From assembly GCF_002858745.1 (NCBI RefSeq), contig NZ_PJRO01000001.1, positions 434,001 through 498,000 on the forward strand: DNA of 64,000 nucleotides. The letters run 5' to 3'. The notes below the pieces were generated by a model, which worked only from the letters and a program-made list of their open reading frames with translations, was not told the origin of the DNA and made no database searches. A program made the position numbers and the translations under genes. Positions 34,923 through 43,964 of the stretch are shown one piece after another (position 1 is the first letter of the stretch; each line of letters starts with the position of its first letter). Origin of the DNA: Mesorhizobium loti. GTDB lineage: Bacteria > Pseudomonadota > Alphaproteobacteria > Rhizobiales > Rhizobiaceae.

Positions 34923-37084
34923 ATACCGTACCGCTCGACGAGCACAAGCTCGATCCGGCCATCGCCTTGGCATCGCTGGACGAAGCGGCACCAAGAGAGC
35001 CGCATCGTCTGTTCGCTCTGAAGCACGGTGACAGTTTTGCCGTTGCCGACGCCTATGGCGACATACGCGGTGTCGGCGACGGGTTCTTTCGCGATGACAT
35101 GCGCATGTTGTCGGAGTTTCGGCTCACCGTCGGCGGACGCTCGACTTCCCTGCTTGGCGCCTCGCTCAGCCAGGATAACGTGCTCTTTTCCACCAACCTG
35201 ACCAATCTGCCGATCAAGGCCATGGACGGCAGGGAAGTCCGGCAAGGCGCGATCCATATCGAACGGGTGCGGCTGATCTGGGAGGACAGGCTGTACGAGC
35301 GGATTACACTCTCCAACTACGGCCAAGAGCAGTCCTCTATCCTGCTGTCGCTCAGATTTGCCGCCGATTTCCGGGACATGTTCGAGGTCCGGGGCACGAT
35401 CCGGCAAAAGCGCGGCACTGCGTATCTCGCCGAAGCCGGGCAGAATTCCATCGTACTGCGCTATCAAGGTCTCGACGATGTCGAACGCGTTTCGGCGATC
35501 TCGTTCTCGCAGATGCCAGACCAGTTGATGCCGGACCAGGCCGATTTCTTCGTGACCATTCCCAGACGCGGCAAGCAGACGCTCTATGTCGAGGTCGGCA
35601 GCAATGTGGCGGCGCCGGATCGCGAACGGTTTCGGGCTGCCGCGGCTCGCGCTCGCTTTGCCATGCGCGCCAAACGCCGCCACGGCGCGACGGTTCACAG
35701 CTCGGGCCGGGTGTTCAACGACTGGATCAACCGTGCACGCGCCGACGTCGCGTTGCTGACCACGGAGCTCGAAACCGGACCTTATCCCTATGCCGGCATT
35801 CCCTGGTTCTCGACCGCTTTCGGCCGCGACGGCGTGGTGTCGGCGCTGCAGATGCTTTGGCTCAATCCGGGACTGGCGCGCGGCGTCCTGGCGTTTCTAG
35901 CCCAGCATCAAGCCACTGAGACATCGCCATTCAGCGATGCCCAGCCCGGCAAGATCATGCACGAGACCCGCAAAGGCGAAATGGTGGCGCTCAGCGAATT
36001 GCCGTTCGGCCGCTATTATGGCGGCGTCGACACGACACCGCTCTATATCCTGCTCGCCTGCTCTTATGCCGACAGAACCGGCGACATGGATTTCATAGAT
36101 AGGCTCTGGCCCTCGCTGCGAGCAGCAGCCGACTGGATGATAGAAGCGTCCAAGACCACCGGTTTCGTGACCTATCAGCGGGCAGCCGCCTCCGGCCTGG
36201 CCAACCAGGGCTGGAAAGACAGCTACGATTCCGTCTTCCATGCCGACGGACGTCTTCCCAAGGGTCCGATCGCCCTGGTCGAAGTGCAAGGTTACGTTTT
36301 CGCCGCGCTACAAGGGCTGGCTGGGCTTGCCGAACGCCGCGAGGAACCAGAGCAGGCGGAAGAATGGAACCGCCTCGCAGAGACCCTCCGTGAAAGGGTG
36401 GAAGAGCGGTTCTGGATGGACGATCTCGATTATTATGCCCTTGCCCTTGATGGTGACGGCGAGCCGTGCCGGGTGCGCACCTCCAACGCAGGACATCTAC
36501 TCTATGTTGGCCTGCCGAGTGCGGAACGAGCGGCAAAGGTTGCCGAGCAGTTGCTGTCGGCTTCCTTCCATTCCGGCTGGGGCTTGCGAACGCTGGCCGA
36601 CGATGCGGTGTTCTTCAATCCGATGTCCTATCACAACGGATCGATCTGGCCGCACGACACCGCGATCTGTACAGCAGGCCTTGCCCGCTACGGCATCCGC
36701 GACGACGTGGTGCGGCTCACCAGCGGTACATTCGAGGCGGCAGTGCATTTCAACATGCGGCTGCCCGAGCTCTTCTGCGGCTTCACGCGCGCGCCCGGTG
36801 AGGCACCGATCGCATATCCGGTCGCCTGTCTGCCGCAAGCCTGGTCGGCTGGCGCTGCTTTCATGCTGATGCAGGCCTGTCTCGGTCTGCGCGTGGATGG
36901 ATGGACAGGCTCGATCGAAGTGACCCGCCCTCGCCTGCCGATCGGCATCGACAATCTGACGGTCCGTCATATCCAGGTCGGAACCGTCGCCGTCGACCTG
37001 ACCTTCCAGCGCGTCGGCGACCGCATCGGCGCCTTCCTTGCCGATCAACACGAAGGGCTCGTGCCGTTGATCGTGCGCAGTTGA
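34919..37084 (+). CDS. Amylo-alpha-1,6-glucosidase / glycogen-debranching-type enzyme
   Basis: 721 residues from a TTG start that overlaps the GT4 stop, with GGAG seven bases upstream. The N-terminal bis-GDE domain (FAVADAYGDIRG, GDGFFRDDMRMLSEF) is followed by the (alpha/alpha)6 glucosidase domain with PWFSTAFGRDG, GKIMHETRKGEM, NQGWKDSYDSV and HNGSIWPHDTAI, the usual acidic active-site segments. It may trim alpha-1,6 or related glucosidic bonds, or hydrolyse sucrose-like glucosides. It is the second gene of the coupled set. Confidence 0.9.
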   Translation: MNTVPLDEHKLDPAIALASLDEAAPREPHRLFALKHGDSFAVADAYGDIRGVGDGFFRDDMRMLSEFRLTVGGRSTSLLGASLSQDNVLFSTNLTNLPIKAMDGREVRQGAIHIERVRLIWEDRLYERITLSNYGQEQSSILLSLRFAADFRDMFEVRGTIRQKRGTAYLAEAGQNSIVLRYQGLDDVERVSAISFSQMPDQLMPDQADFFVTIPRRGKQTLYVEVGSNVAAPDRERFRAAAARARFAMRAKRRHGATVHSSGRVFNDWINRARADVALLTTELETGPYPYAGIPWFSTAFGRDGVVSALQMLWLNPGLARGVLAFLAQHQATETSPFSDAQPGKIMHETRKGEMVALSELPFGRYYGGVDTTPLYILLACSYADRTGDMDFIDRLWPSLRAAADWMIEASKTTGFVTYQRAAASGLANQGWKDSYDSVFHADGRLPKGPIALVEVQGYVFAALQGLAGLAERREEPEQAEEWNRLAETLRERVEERFWMDDLDYYALALDGDGEPCRVRTSNAGHLLYVGLPSAERAAKVAEQLLSASFHSGWGLRTLADDAVFFNPMSYHNGSIWPHDTAICTAGLARYGIRDDVVRLTSGTFEAAVHFNMRLPELFCGFTRAPGEAPIAYPVACLPQAWSAGAAFMLMQACLGLRVDGWTGSIEVTRPRLPIGIDNLTVRHIQVGTVAVDLTFQRVGDRIGAFLADQHEGLVPLIVRS

Positions 37085-37199
37085 AAACCGGAACCAACGT
37101 GGCGGGGCTGCGTTGGTCCCTATACCTGCGAAGCAGGTGATTCTTCTCGAAGCACAGGAGATGCAACCGACTGCCCGTCGTCGGAAGCAGAACCCATTG

Positions 37200-38972
37200 A
37201 TGGCATCAAGCGATTTCGTTAACTCGCTTCCAGCTCTGTGGCTTGCAGTTCTGGCCACCTTTTGTCTGGCGGGAGTGGCCCTTGCCGCAGCCATGATACG
37301 ACCAAGGAAGTCCAAACAAGGACTCTCCGTTCCCGAGACAACCCCGGACACAGTGCGGACACTGCTGCTGCGCGAATTCGAGAAAAACGGCCATTCGGCC
37401 GACGCAGCCCTGGTCAAATGGTCACCTGATACGCTGCGCAAGATCCTTACTAGCGAGTTGCCCGATGCACAGGTGATCGTCGTCTCCAACCGCGAGCCTT
37501 ACATCCACAACCTCAAAGACGACGAGGTCGAGCTGGTCGTTCCGGCAAGTGGACTGGTGTCGGCACTTGAGCCGATCACACGCGCCTGTGCGGGCACCTG
37601 GATCGCCTATGGCGGCGGCTCGGCGGATCACCTTACTGTCGACGAGCACGACCGCGTGGCCGTGCCGCCGGATGATCCTTCCTACATGCTTCGCCGCGTC
37701 TGGCTGAGCGAAGAAGAACATGCAGGCTACTATCTGGGCTTTGCCAATGAGGGGCTCTGGCCGCTCTGTCATATCGCCTTTACGCGTCCGAATTTCAGAG
37801 CGACAGATTGGGAAACCTACGAGAGCGTCAACCAGAAATTCGCCGATGCGGTCGTTGCCGAAGCCCGGAACGAGCGGCCGATCGTTCTGGTCCAGGATTA
37901 CCACTTCGCACTCTTGCCCCGCATGCTGCGGGAGCAACTGCCGGAGGCGATCATCATCACCTTCTGGCACATTCCCTGGCCGAACTCGGAAGTTTTCAGC
38001 ATCTGCCCCTGGCGCGAACGTATCCTGGATGGGTTGCTGGGCAGTTCCATCATCGGCTTCCACACCCAGTTCCACTGCAACAACTTCATAGAGAGCGTCG
38101 ACCGCTTACTGGAAACCCGGATCGAGCGTGAAGACGCCGCGATTTCCTACCAGGGACAGACCAGCCTGGTTCACGCCTATCCGATTTCGATCGAATGGCC
38201 ACCAGCGCAACTGAGCAAGGTAGCGAGCGTCGCTCAGTGCCGGGATCGTATCCGTGACCAGCTTGCCATCGCCGATGGGGTCAAGCTGTGCGTGGGCGTG
38301 GAGCGGCTCGACTACACGAAGGGCATCGTCGACCGGTTCCGCGCCCTGGGCGAACTGTTCGACCGATATCCCGAATGGATCGGCAAAGTGACATTCCTGC
38401 AGATCGCGGCGCCGAGCCGCGGCACGTTGCCGGACTATGAGAGACTGCATCGCGAATGCGAACGCTGCGCGGAAGAAATCAACCAGCGCTATGGCCATGA
38501 CGGCTACACGCCCGTGCTGTTTGTCGCCGAACACCACACACGCCAGCAGGTCTACGAGATCTATCGCGCAGCCGATGTCTGCATGGTCACCAGTCTCCAC
38601 GACGGCATGAACCTCGTCGCCAAGGAGTTCGTCGCGGCGCGTGATGACGAACAGGGTGTGCTGATCCTTTCGATGTTCGCAGGCGCCTCCAAGGAGTTGC
38701 TGGAAGCGCTGATCGTCAATCCTTTCGATGCCGCCACGATGGGGGAAACGATGCGGCACGCGCTGACGATGAGTTCCGACGAGCAACGCGATCGCATGCG
38801 CCGCATGCGCGAGATCGTGCGCGACAACAATGTCTATCGCTGGGCCGGCAGCATGCTTCTGGATGCGGCACGCCTGCGCAAGCGCGCCGAGGCCGAACTC
38901 ACTGAAACAAGTGCCCCAATCGAAACCAACAACGTTGTCAGTCTGCCGCAGCGATCGCGGGCAATGACATGA
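37200..38972 (+). CDS. Trehalose-6-phosphate synthase-like GT20 enzyme with N-terminal membrane anchor
   Basis: 590 residues. One hydrophobic segment (residues about 11-33, [20 protein letters not shown]) leads into a GT20 catalytic domain. That domain has [51 protein letters not shown] and [15 protein letters not shown], all matched to trehalose-6-phosphate synthase sites for UDP-glucose and glucose-6-phosphate. The start is uncertain; ATGs at 37161 and 37200 are both possible, and 37200 is preferred. OtsA is normally soluble, so the anchor is unusual. No otsB phosphatase gene follows; the HAD gene at 32951 is a candidate partner. Glucosylglycerol-phosphate synthase is an alternative reading. 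Confidence 0.88.
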   Translation: MASSDFVNSLPALWLAVLATFCLAGVALAAAMIRPRKSKQGLSVPETTPDTVRTLLLREFEKNGHSADAALVKWSPDTLRKILTSELPDAQVIVVSNREPYIHNLKDDEVELVVPASGLVSALEPITRACAGTWIAYGGGSADHLTVDEHDRVAVPPDDPSYMLRRVWLSEEEHAGYYLGFANEGLWPLCHIAFTRPNFRATDWETYESVNQKFADAVVAEARNERPIVLVQDYHFALLPRMLREQLPEAIIITFWHIPWPNSEVFSICPWRERILDGLLGSSIIGFHTQFHCNNFIESVDRLLETRIEREDAAISYQGQTSLVHAYPISIEWPPAQLSKVASVAQCRDRIRDQLAIADGVKLCVGVERLDYTKGIVDRFRALGELFDRYPEWIGKVTFLQIAAPSRGTLPDYERLHRECERCAEEINQRYGHDGYTPVLFVAEHHTRQQVYEIYRAADVCMVTSLHDGMNLVAKEFVAARDDEQGVLILSMFAGASKELLEALIVNPFDAATMGETMRHALTMSSDEQRDRMRRMREIVRDNNVYRWAGSMLLDAARLRKRAEAELTETSAPIETNNVVSLPQRSRAMT

Positions 38973-39018
38973 CACGTGTCGCGCAGGTCGCGACGACGTA
39001 AATGAGAGGAGTAATCGG

Positions 39019-39240
39019 ATGTCCCATATGACGAGCCGGTTCGAACAGATGATGCCCCGCTGGATGCGGCATCTTAAAACCCGGTACAGAAGGCAAAAAG
39101 CATCGACGCCCGAAGACGCCGATGCCCAATGGCGCGAGATGGCCGAAAACGACCTCTATGGCGCGAATACGCCCGACTACACCCATGTGCCCAAGGAAAG
39201 CGCGCGAAGCGACCATCCGGCCAACCCGAAGCCGAGCTAA
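39019..39240 (+). CDS. Small hypothetical protein
   Basis: 73 residues with AGGAG before the ATG. The N-terminal half is basic (MPRWMRHLKTRYRRQK); the rest is acidic and Pro-rich, ending in PKPS. There is no membrane segment. It follows the GT20 gene by 46 bp on the same strand and could be its last operon member. No family is recognised. Confidence 0.6.
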   Translation: MSHMTSRFEQMMPRWMRHLKTRYRRQKASTPEDADAQWREMAENDLYGANTPDYTHVPKESARSDHPANPKPS

Positions 39241-39268
39241 CAACCGTTTTGCCTGGGTCTCAAACTAC

Positions 39269-40660
39269 TCAACCATGAGCGACGGCAGCACAGGCACCCT
39301 GCCTGCTGGATCGTGCAGCGACAAGCGCAAGAACAACATAGAACAGGCATGCGGCGCCAAAAGCCCAGCCGTAACCGCGCACGACATCAGCCTGCGTCGC
39401 CGCCACCGACATCAGCACCGCCAACCCGACTGTGGGGCCCAGTTCCATCGCTGTGTTCATCACGCCACCGGCCAACCCGGCCTGACGCAACGGGACATTC
39501 GTCATGGACAGCACGGCCGAGCCTGAGAACATCAGTGACATGCCAACGGCAACCAGGATGGTCCCGGGCATCAGGCCTACGAGATAGGTCGAGTCGCCGG
39601 TGAGCCCGGTAAGCAGCCCGAGCCCGAACGCGGCGATGATCAGCCCGCCGATGGTTGTCTGCGCGGCACCAAACCGACCTACCAAAGCCGGCGAAAGATG
39701 GTTCGTGACGATCAGCACGCCAGCGAAGGGCAGGAAAGCCAGCGTCGTCATAAGCGGCGACCAGCCGCGCACCTGCTGAAGGTAAAGCGACAGAATGTAC
39801 TCGATGGCGATTGAACCGACGGCAGCCAGCATCATGCCGAGAAGCCCCGTGACACGGCAGGGATCGGCAAGAAAAGACGGCGGCAGCAAGGGATCGCGCA
39901 CTTTCCCTTCCACGGCGAAAAACACGGCAAGCAGGATAGCCGAAGCCGTTAGTGGCACCAGGACCGGCGTGGACGCCCAGGGATGGTCTCCGGTCATGAT
40001 CAAGCCGTAGCTGCCAAGAACGATCCCCGCCGTGGCCAACACCGCGCCGAGCGGATCGAGACGCGGCCTCTCGGCGGGATTTTCGTCCCTGTCCCGCGGC
40101 AGCAACATGCTGGTGGTGACCAGAGCGATCAGTGCAACCAGGATCGGTACGGCAAACATCCAGCGCCACGACACCCATGTCGTGACGACACCTGAAACGA
40201 CGAAACCAAGAATGGCGCCGAGCACCGAGACGCCACCCCATGTCGCCATGGCCTGACCGAAGTCCTTGGGGTCAGGAAACAGCCTGTGCAACACTGACAT
40301 TGCGGCCGGCGCGATCATTGCGCCACCGACGCCCTCAAAGAAACGCATTGCTGCCAGCACCTCATAGCTTGGCGCCGCCATGGCGATGACAGAAGCCGCG
40401 CCAAACAGGATCAGGCCAAGGACGAACATGCGCCGGCCGCCATAGCGATCGGCCAATCGACCACCGAACAGAAGCAAGCCGCTGAAAGGCAGGCCATAGG
40501 CGACCTGAAGCAGCAGCACATCTGTCGAGGCCAGATTGAATTCGGCCGCGATCTTCGGCAACGGCACCATGATCAGCGCTATCGTAAAGATCAGCGAAGA
40601 CTGCACGAAAGCCAGCATCGTGAAGGCAAGACGGGGTCTTGCCGCTGGTGATGTCGTCAT
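39269..40660 (-). CDS. MFS transporter, DHA2-like drug exporter family
   Basis: 463 residues from the ATG at 40660; AAAGGAAC lies just upstream, within the longer possible frame. Around 14 hydrophobic segments are visible. GRLADRYGGRRMFVLGLILF is the motif A loop between helices 2 and 3. The EmrB/QacA type exports drugs or toxic organic compounds. It lies 101 bp after the ArsR-rhodanese gene on the same strand and is probably controlled by it. Confidence 0.88.
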   Translation of the reverse strand: MTTSPAARPRLAFTMLAFVQSSLIFTIALIMVPLPKIAAEFNLASTDVLLLQVAYGLPFSGLLLFGGRLADRYGGRRMFVLGLILFGAASVIAMAAPSYEVLAAMRFFEGVGGAMIAPAAMSVLHRLFPDPKDFGQAMATWGGVSVLGAILGFVVSGVVTTWVSWRWMFAVPILVALIALVTTSMLLPRDRDENPAERPRLDPLGAVLATAGIVLGSYGLIMTGDHPWASTPVLVPLTASAILLAVFFAVEGKVRDPLLPPSFLADPCRVTGLLGMMLAAVGSIAIEYILSLYLQQVRGWSPLMTTLAFLPFAGVLIVTNHLSPALVGRFGAAQTTIGGLIIAAFGLGLLTGLTGDSTYLVGLMPGTILVAVGMSLMFSGSAVLSMTNVPLRQAGLAGGVMNTAMELGPTVGLAVLMSVAATQADVVRGYGWAFGAACLFYVVLALVAARSSRQGACAAVAHG

Positions 40661-40761
40661 TTCAGTTCCTTTCATAGCGCGCAAAAGCTCACGGCCCGTT
40701 GGCACGAGCCCGCAGTCCAATTCCTGGAACAAGTGATCCGATCGCTCCGGAGGACCGATCG

Positions 40762-41439
40762 TCAGCCGCTGTTGTAATGTCCGTCTTCGACGTCCAGGCC
40801 AGCATCAAGCCAATCGGGGAAGCCGTGTTCAAAACGGCGCGCGACCCAGCCGTGAGCCCGCAGGACCGCCAACGCGTCGGCCGACAACACACAGCGGACA
40901 CCTCGACAATAGGCGACGATCAGCTTGTCGCGCGGCAGTTCGGCAAGCCGTCGTTCGAGCTCCTCGACCGGAATGTTAATCGCTCCCGGCAGACGACCCG
41001 TTGCGAACTCATCCGCAGGCCGCACATCGAGCAGCACGATGGAATCCTCTTGCATGCGGCGCAGCAACTCTTCGCGCGTAATGCTTTCCAAGAGGTTCGA
41101 GCGGCCGGCGCTTCCTTCGATCAGGTCACGGATCTGGACACCGTTATAGGCAGCAAGGCTGCGCAAGGCGGCGAGCAGCGCCTCGATAGGGCCGTTGCCG
41201 AGGCGATAGAGCACGCGCTTGCCGTCACGACGGGTCTGCACCAACCCGGCCCGTTTCAGCCCTTGCAGATGCTGCGAGGCGTTGGCGACGCTGAGGCCAG
41301 TCAGCTCGGTCAGCCGCTCCACGGCTTTCTCACCCTCGGCGATGTGATGCAGCAGCACCAGCCGATGCGCGTGGCCAAGCATACGGGCGAGGTCCGCCGA
41401 CAAATCGAAGAGAGGATGATAGGCGTCAACATCTGTCAT
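40762..41439 (-). CDS. ArsR family regulator fused to a rhodanese domain
   Basis: 225 residues. Residues about 10-95 form an ArsR winged helix (HAHRLVLLHHIAEGEKAVER-LTELTGLSVANASQHLQGLK). Residues about 120-220 form a rhodanese domain with LLDVRPADEFATGRLPGAINI and the loop AYCRGVRCVLS that holds the catalytic Cys. The fusion suggests sensing of sulfane sulfur or another thiol-reactive signal. A perfect 10-6-10 inverted repeat, typical of ArsR operators, lies at 41462-41487 before its start, between it and the divergent DUF2938 gene. Confidence 0.92.
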   Translation of the reverse strand: MTDVDAYHPLFDLSADLARMLGHAHRLVLLHHIAEGEKAVERLTELTGLSVANASQHLQGLKRAGLVQTRRDGKRVLYRLGNGPIEALLAALRSLAAYNGVQIRDLIEGSAGRSNLLESITREELLRRMQEDSIVLLDVRPADEFATGRLPGAINIPVEELERRLAELPRDKLIVAYCRGVRCVLSADALAVLRAHGWVARRFEHGFPDWLDAGLDVEDGHYNSG

Positions 41440-41461
41440 GATATTGGCTTAGCACCACTCA

Positions 41462-41487
41462 ATCATTCAATCAATCTATTGAATGAT
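41462..41487. promoter_or_regulatory. Operator-like inverted repeat for the ArsR-rhodanese regulator
   Basis: ATCATTCAAT, six bases (CAATCT), ATTGAATGAT: ten-base perfect arms with the A/T-rich composition typical of ArsR sites. It lies 23 bases before the regulator start and 64 before the DUF2938 gene. Confidence 0.75.
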
Positions 41488-41550
41488 GTTTTTCGTTGAG
41501 ATATGAGACGCTCACATCCTGGCTGCCGGGACTGGATCTTGGAGTGAACA

Positions 41551-42045
41551 ATGAACAGCGATTTTATCCTGCGGGCCGCCCTCATCGGCATTGGCGCGAC
41601 TGCGGTGATGGACCTGTGGGCCCTGCTTCTGAGACGCGTCTTTGCCATCCCCTCCCTCGACTATGGCTGGGTCGGGCGATGGCTTCTGAACTTTAGACAG
41701 GGACGCTTTGCGCATGAAAACATTGCGAAATCCGTCCCAGTTTCCGGTGAAACCGTCGTCGGCTGGGCCGCGCATTATGCGATCGGCATCGTCTTCGCGG
41801 CACTTCTGCTGGCGCTGTGGGGATCCAGCTGGGCACAGAACCCGACGCCCCTGCCCGCGCTGATCGTCGGTGTCGTGACGGTCGTGGTTCCATTCCTCGT
41901 CATGCAGCCGGCTTTCGGCTTCGGGATCGCCGCCTCGCGCACGCCCAAGCCGGCAGTCGCACGCCAGCGCAGCCTGATGGCGCATTTTTCATTCGGTGTC
42001 GGGCTTTATCTTTCCGCGCTGATGGCGGCCGCGGTTTGGGCATGA
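41551..42045 (+). CDS. DUF2938 family membrane protein
   Basis: 164 residues with four hydrophobic segments (about 7-28, 70-90, 100-120 and 143-163). LRAALIGIGATAVMDLWALL, HAYAIG-like HYAIGIVFA and QPAFGFGIAASRTPKP match the DUF2938 pattern, an integral membrane family of unknown role. It is divergent from the ArsR-rhodanese gene across the operator, so it is probably a target of that regulator. Confidence 0.87.
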   Translation: MNSDFILRAALIGIGATAVMDLWALLLRRVFAIPSLDYGWVGRWLLNFRQGRFAHENIAKSVPVSGETVVGWAAHYAIGIVFAALLLALWGSSWAQNPTPLPALIVGVVTVVVPFLVMQPAFGFGIAASRTPKPAVARQRSLMAHFSFGVGLYLSALMAAAVWA

Positions 42046-42051
42046 GTTTTC

Positions 42052-42070
42052 GCCACGTCCGGCTCGTGGC
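42052..42070. terminator. Small hairpin between convergent genes
   Basis: GCCACG and CGTGGC with a seven-base loop, just after the DUF2938 stop. The stem is short; a weak terminator at most. Confidence 0.35.
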
Positions 42071-42110
42071 AACGCTTACATGCAGGGGTACACCAGTTGG
42101 CGGTATCCAA

Positions 42111-43394
42111 TCAAAACCTGTCGGCAACATGAACTACACGTGCGCCCCACTCGTAGAAAATGCCCCGCACGTATTTGTGCCTGGCCCGTCGCACCAGGGA
42201 GATCGGCACGGGCAACTCCCGTGCGTGGCGGCGACCCAGGAAATACTCCGCGATCGAGCGGCCGAAAAGAGTTCCGGCTGCAATGCCGCGGCCGTTGTAG
42301 CCGCCGGCACTGAGAATACCTGGCGCGGGTTCATGGATCGCCGGCAGATGGATGTCCGTCATGCCGATGGCGCCATACCAGCCGAAATCCAGGCTGACCT
42401 GGCCAAGGTGAGGGAAAAGCCTGTTGATCGCCCGATTTGCCCAGGCCACGTGCGTGGAACGGCCGGCCCCGGAAAGCGCACCCACGCTGCCGATGATCAG
42501 CCGGCCATCGCGATCAAGACGATAAGAGCTGAGAACCTTCCTCGTGTCGGTGATGGCCTGCCGCGACGGGAGTACGGAAGTGAGTTCGCCCTGCGTGAGC
42601 GGGCGCGTCGCGATGTTGAAATAGGGCAGGTTTACGAATTCGGATCTGAGATCGAAGTCGTCCGACATCGCATAGGTATCGGTTGCTATCAGGACCCTGT
42701 CGGCGATGACTTCACCGGCAGTGGTCCGCACACGCCAACGGTTCGACACTGGCTCGAACCCTATGGCCGGCGAATTGACAAAGATCAACGCCCCAGCCGC
42801 GACGGCAGCACTCGCGAGGCCGCGAACATAGGCAAGCGGCTGGACGGTTCCCGTCCGGCGATCGAGCAGCGCACCACGATAGCAAGCTGATCCGACGCGC
42901 ACCTGCGTTTGCTCTGCATCGAGCAATTCGACGTCAGCACCGATCTCTGCCCATGATCTGGCGCGTGCCTCCATCGCCTTAAGGCCGCTCGCGCCGACGG
43001 CACACTGCAAGGTTCCCGCCCTTTCGTGATCGCAGGCAATCCCATGCCTGTCGATCAACGCGAAAAGATCCCTTGGCGCCTCACCCAATGCGTGCAGCAG
43101 GCGATCCCCATGGTCCCGCCCCAAGATGGACCGTACCTGCTCGGGCGAGATCCACATTCCGGCGTTGACCAGCCCCGAACTTCGCCCAATCGCGCCGGAG
43201 CCGACATCGGCAGCTTCAACAACGACGACATTGGCGCCATGCCTGGCAAGCTCAAGTGCTGCACTAAGGCCAGTCACACCCGCGCCGACAATAGCGACGT
43301 CGGCCTGAACTGTCTGCGCAAGCGCGGCAAGAGACGGAGCTGGCGGCGCGGTCATCTCCCATAGTCCACGCGGTGTAACCTTCAATCCAACCAT
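42111..43394 (-). CDS. FAD-dependent oxidoreductase, DAO family (PuuB-like)
   Basis: 427 residues. DVAIVGAGVTGLSAALELAR is the FAD-binding N-terminus with Glu at beta-2 (VEAADVGSGAIGRSSG); the end GGYNGRGIAAGTLFG is typical of gamma-glutamylputrescine oxidase-like enzymes. These oxidise amines or N-alkyl amino acids to imines or aldehydes. AAGGGG lies about eight bases before the ATG. A RidA gene follows it on the same strand upstream of the PLP dehydratase; both would supply and clear imines. Confidence 0.9.
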   Translation of the reverse strand: MVGLKVTPRGLWEMTAPPAPSLAALAQTVQADVAIVGAGVTGLSAALELARHGANVVVVEAADVGSGAIGRSSGLVNAGMWISPEQVRSILGRDHGDRLLHALGEAPRDLFALIDRHGIACDHERAGTLQCAVGASGLKAMEARARSWAEIGADVELLDAEQTQVRVGSACYRGALLDRRTGTVQPLAYVRGLASAAVAAGALIFVNSPAIGFEPVSNRWRVRTTAGEVIADRVLIATDTYAMSDDFDLRSEFVNLPYFNIATRPLTQGELTSVLPSRQAITDTRKVLSSYRLDRDGRLIIGSVGALSGAGRSTHVAWANRAINRLFPHLGQVSLDFGWYGAIGMTDIHLPAIHEPAPGILSAGGYNGRGIAAGTLFGRSIAEYFLGRRHARELPVPISLVRRARHKYVRGIFYEWGARVVHVADRF

Positions 43395-43426
43395 TCAACC
43401 GCCCCTTGCCGCTCGTTTGACGAACT

Positions 43427-43891
43427 TCAAGCGAACTCGAACACAGCGTCGATTTCCACCGATACGCCAAATGGCAATTGCTTCACGCCGATGGCGGAAC
43501 GGGCGTGCCGACCGGCATCGCCGAAAACCTCGACCATGAGATCGGAGGCACCGTTGGCGACTTTCGGCTGCTCGGCGAAATGCTCATCGGAGCGGACGAA
43601 GACATTGAGTTTCACACAACGTCTCACCCGGTCGAGATCGCCGACAGCAGCCTGAACCTGCGCGATGATATTAAGCCCACATATGCGGGCAGCCTTGTAG
43701 GCTTCCTCGACGGAAACGTCTTTCCCGACGGTTCCGACGTGGAGAAACTCGCCATTCCAGCGCGAAACCTGCCCGGCGGTATGGACCTGGTTTCCCGACA
43801 CGGCGAAAGGTACATAGTTGGCGACAGGCGCGGCCGCTTGAGGCAATTCGATCTTGAGTTCAGCGAGGCGCGCCTCGATCCGGCCAGTCAT
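43427..43891 (-). CDS. RidA family enamine/imine deaminase
   Basis: 154 residues. The start at 43891 is supported by AAGGAGAT. It keeps the key motif of active RidA: HARSAIGV with Arg at residue 131 in the place of the catalytic Arg105 of E. coli RidA, and a Glu near the end (SVEIDAV). It hydrolyses 2-aminoacrylate-type intermediates made by PLP dehydratases. Its neighbour at 43965 is exactly such a dehydratase, and the FAD oxidase next to it could also make imines. The three are leftward and probably one operon. Confidence 0.92.
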   Translation of the reverse strand: MTGRIEARLAELKIELPQAAAPVANYVPFAVSGNQVHTAGQVSRWNGEFLHVGTVGKDVSVEEAYKAARICGLNIIAQVQAAVGDLDRVRRCVKLNVFVRSDEHFAEQPKVANGASDLMVEVFGDAGRHARSAIGVKQLPFGVSVEIDAVFEFA

Positions 43892-43964
43892 GTTCAATCT
43901 CCTTGTGCGTTGATGAAAGTGATGTTCGTTCAGGCTCTTCCGGTCGCAACCGCCAAGATCGCTG

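Noticed and set aside
37113..37199. Longer N-terminus for the GT20 protein
   Set aside because: The first 29 codons lack features, and the ATG at 37200 puts the membrane segment in the usual place; a start at 37161 cannot be excluded.
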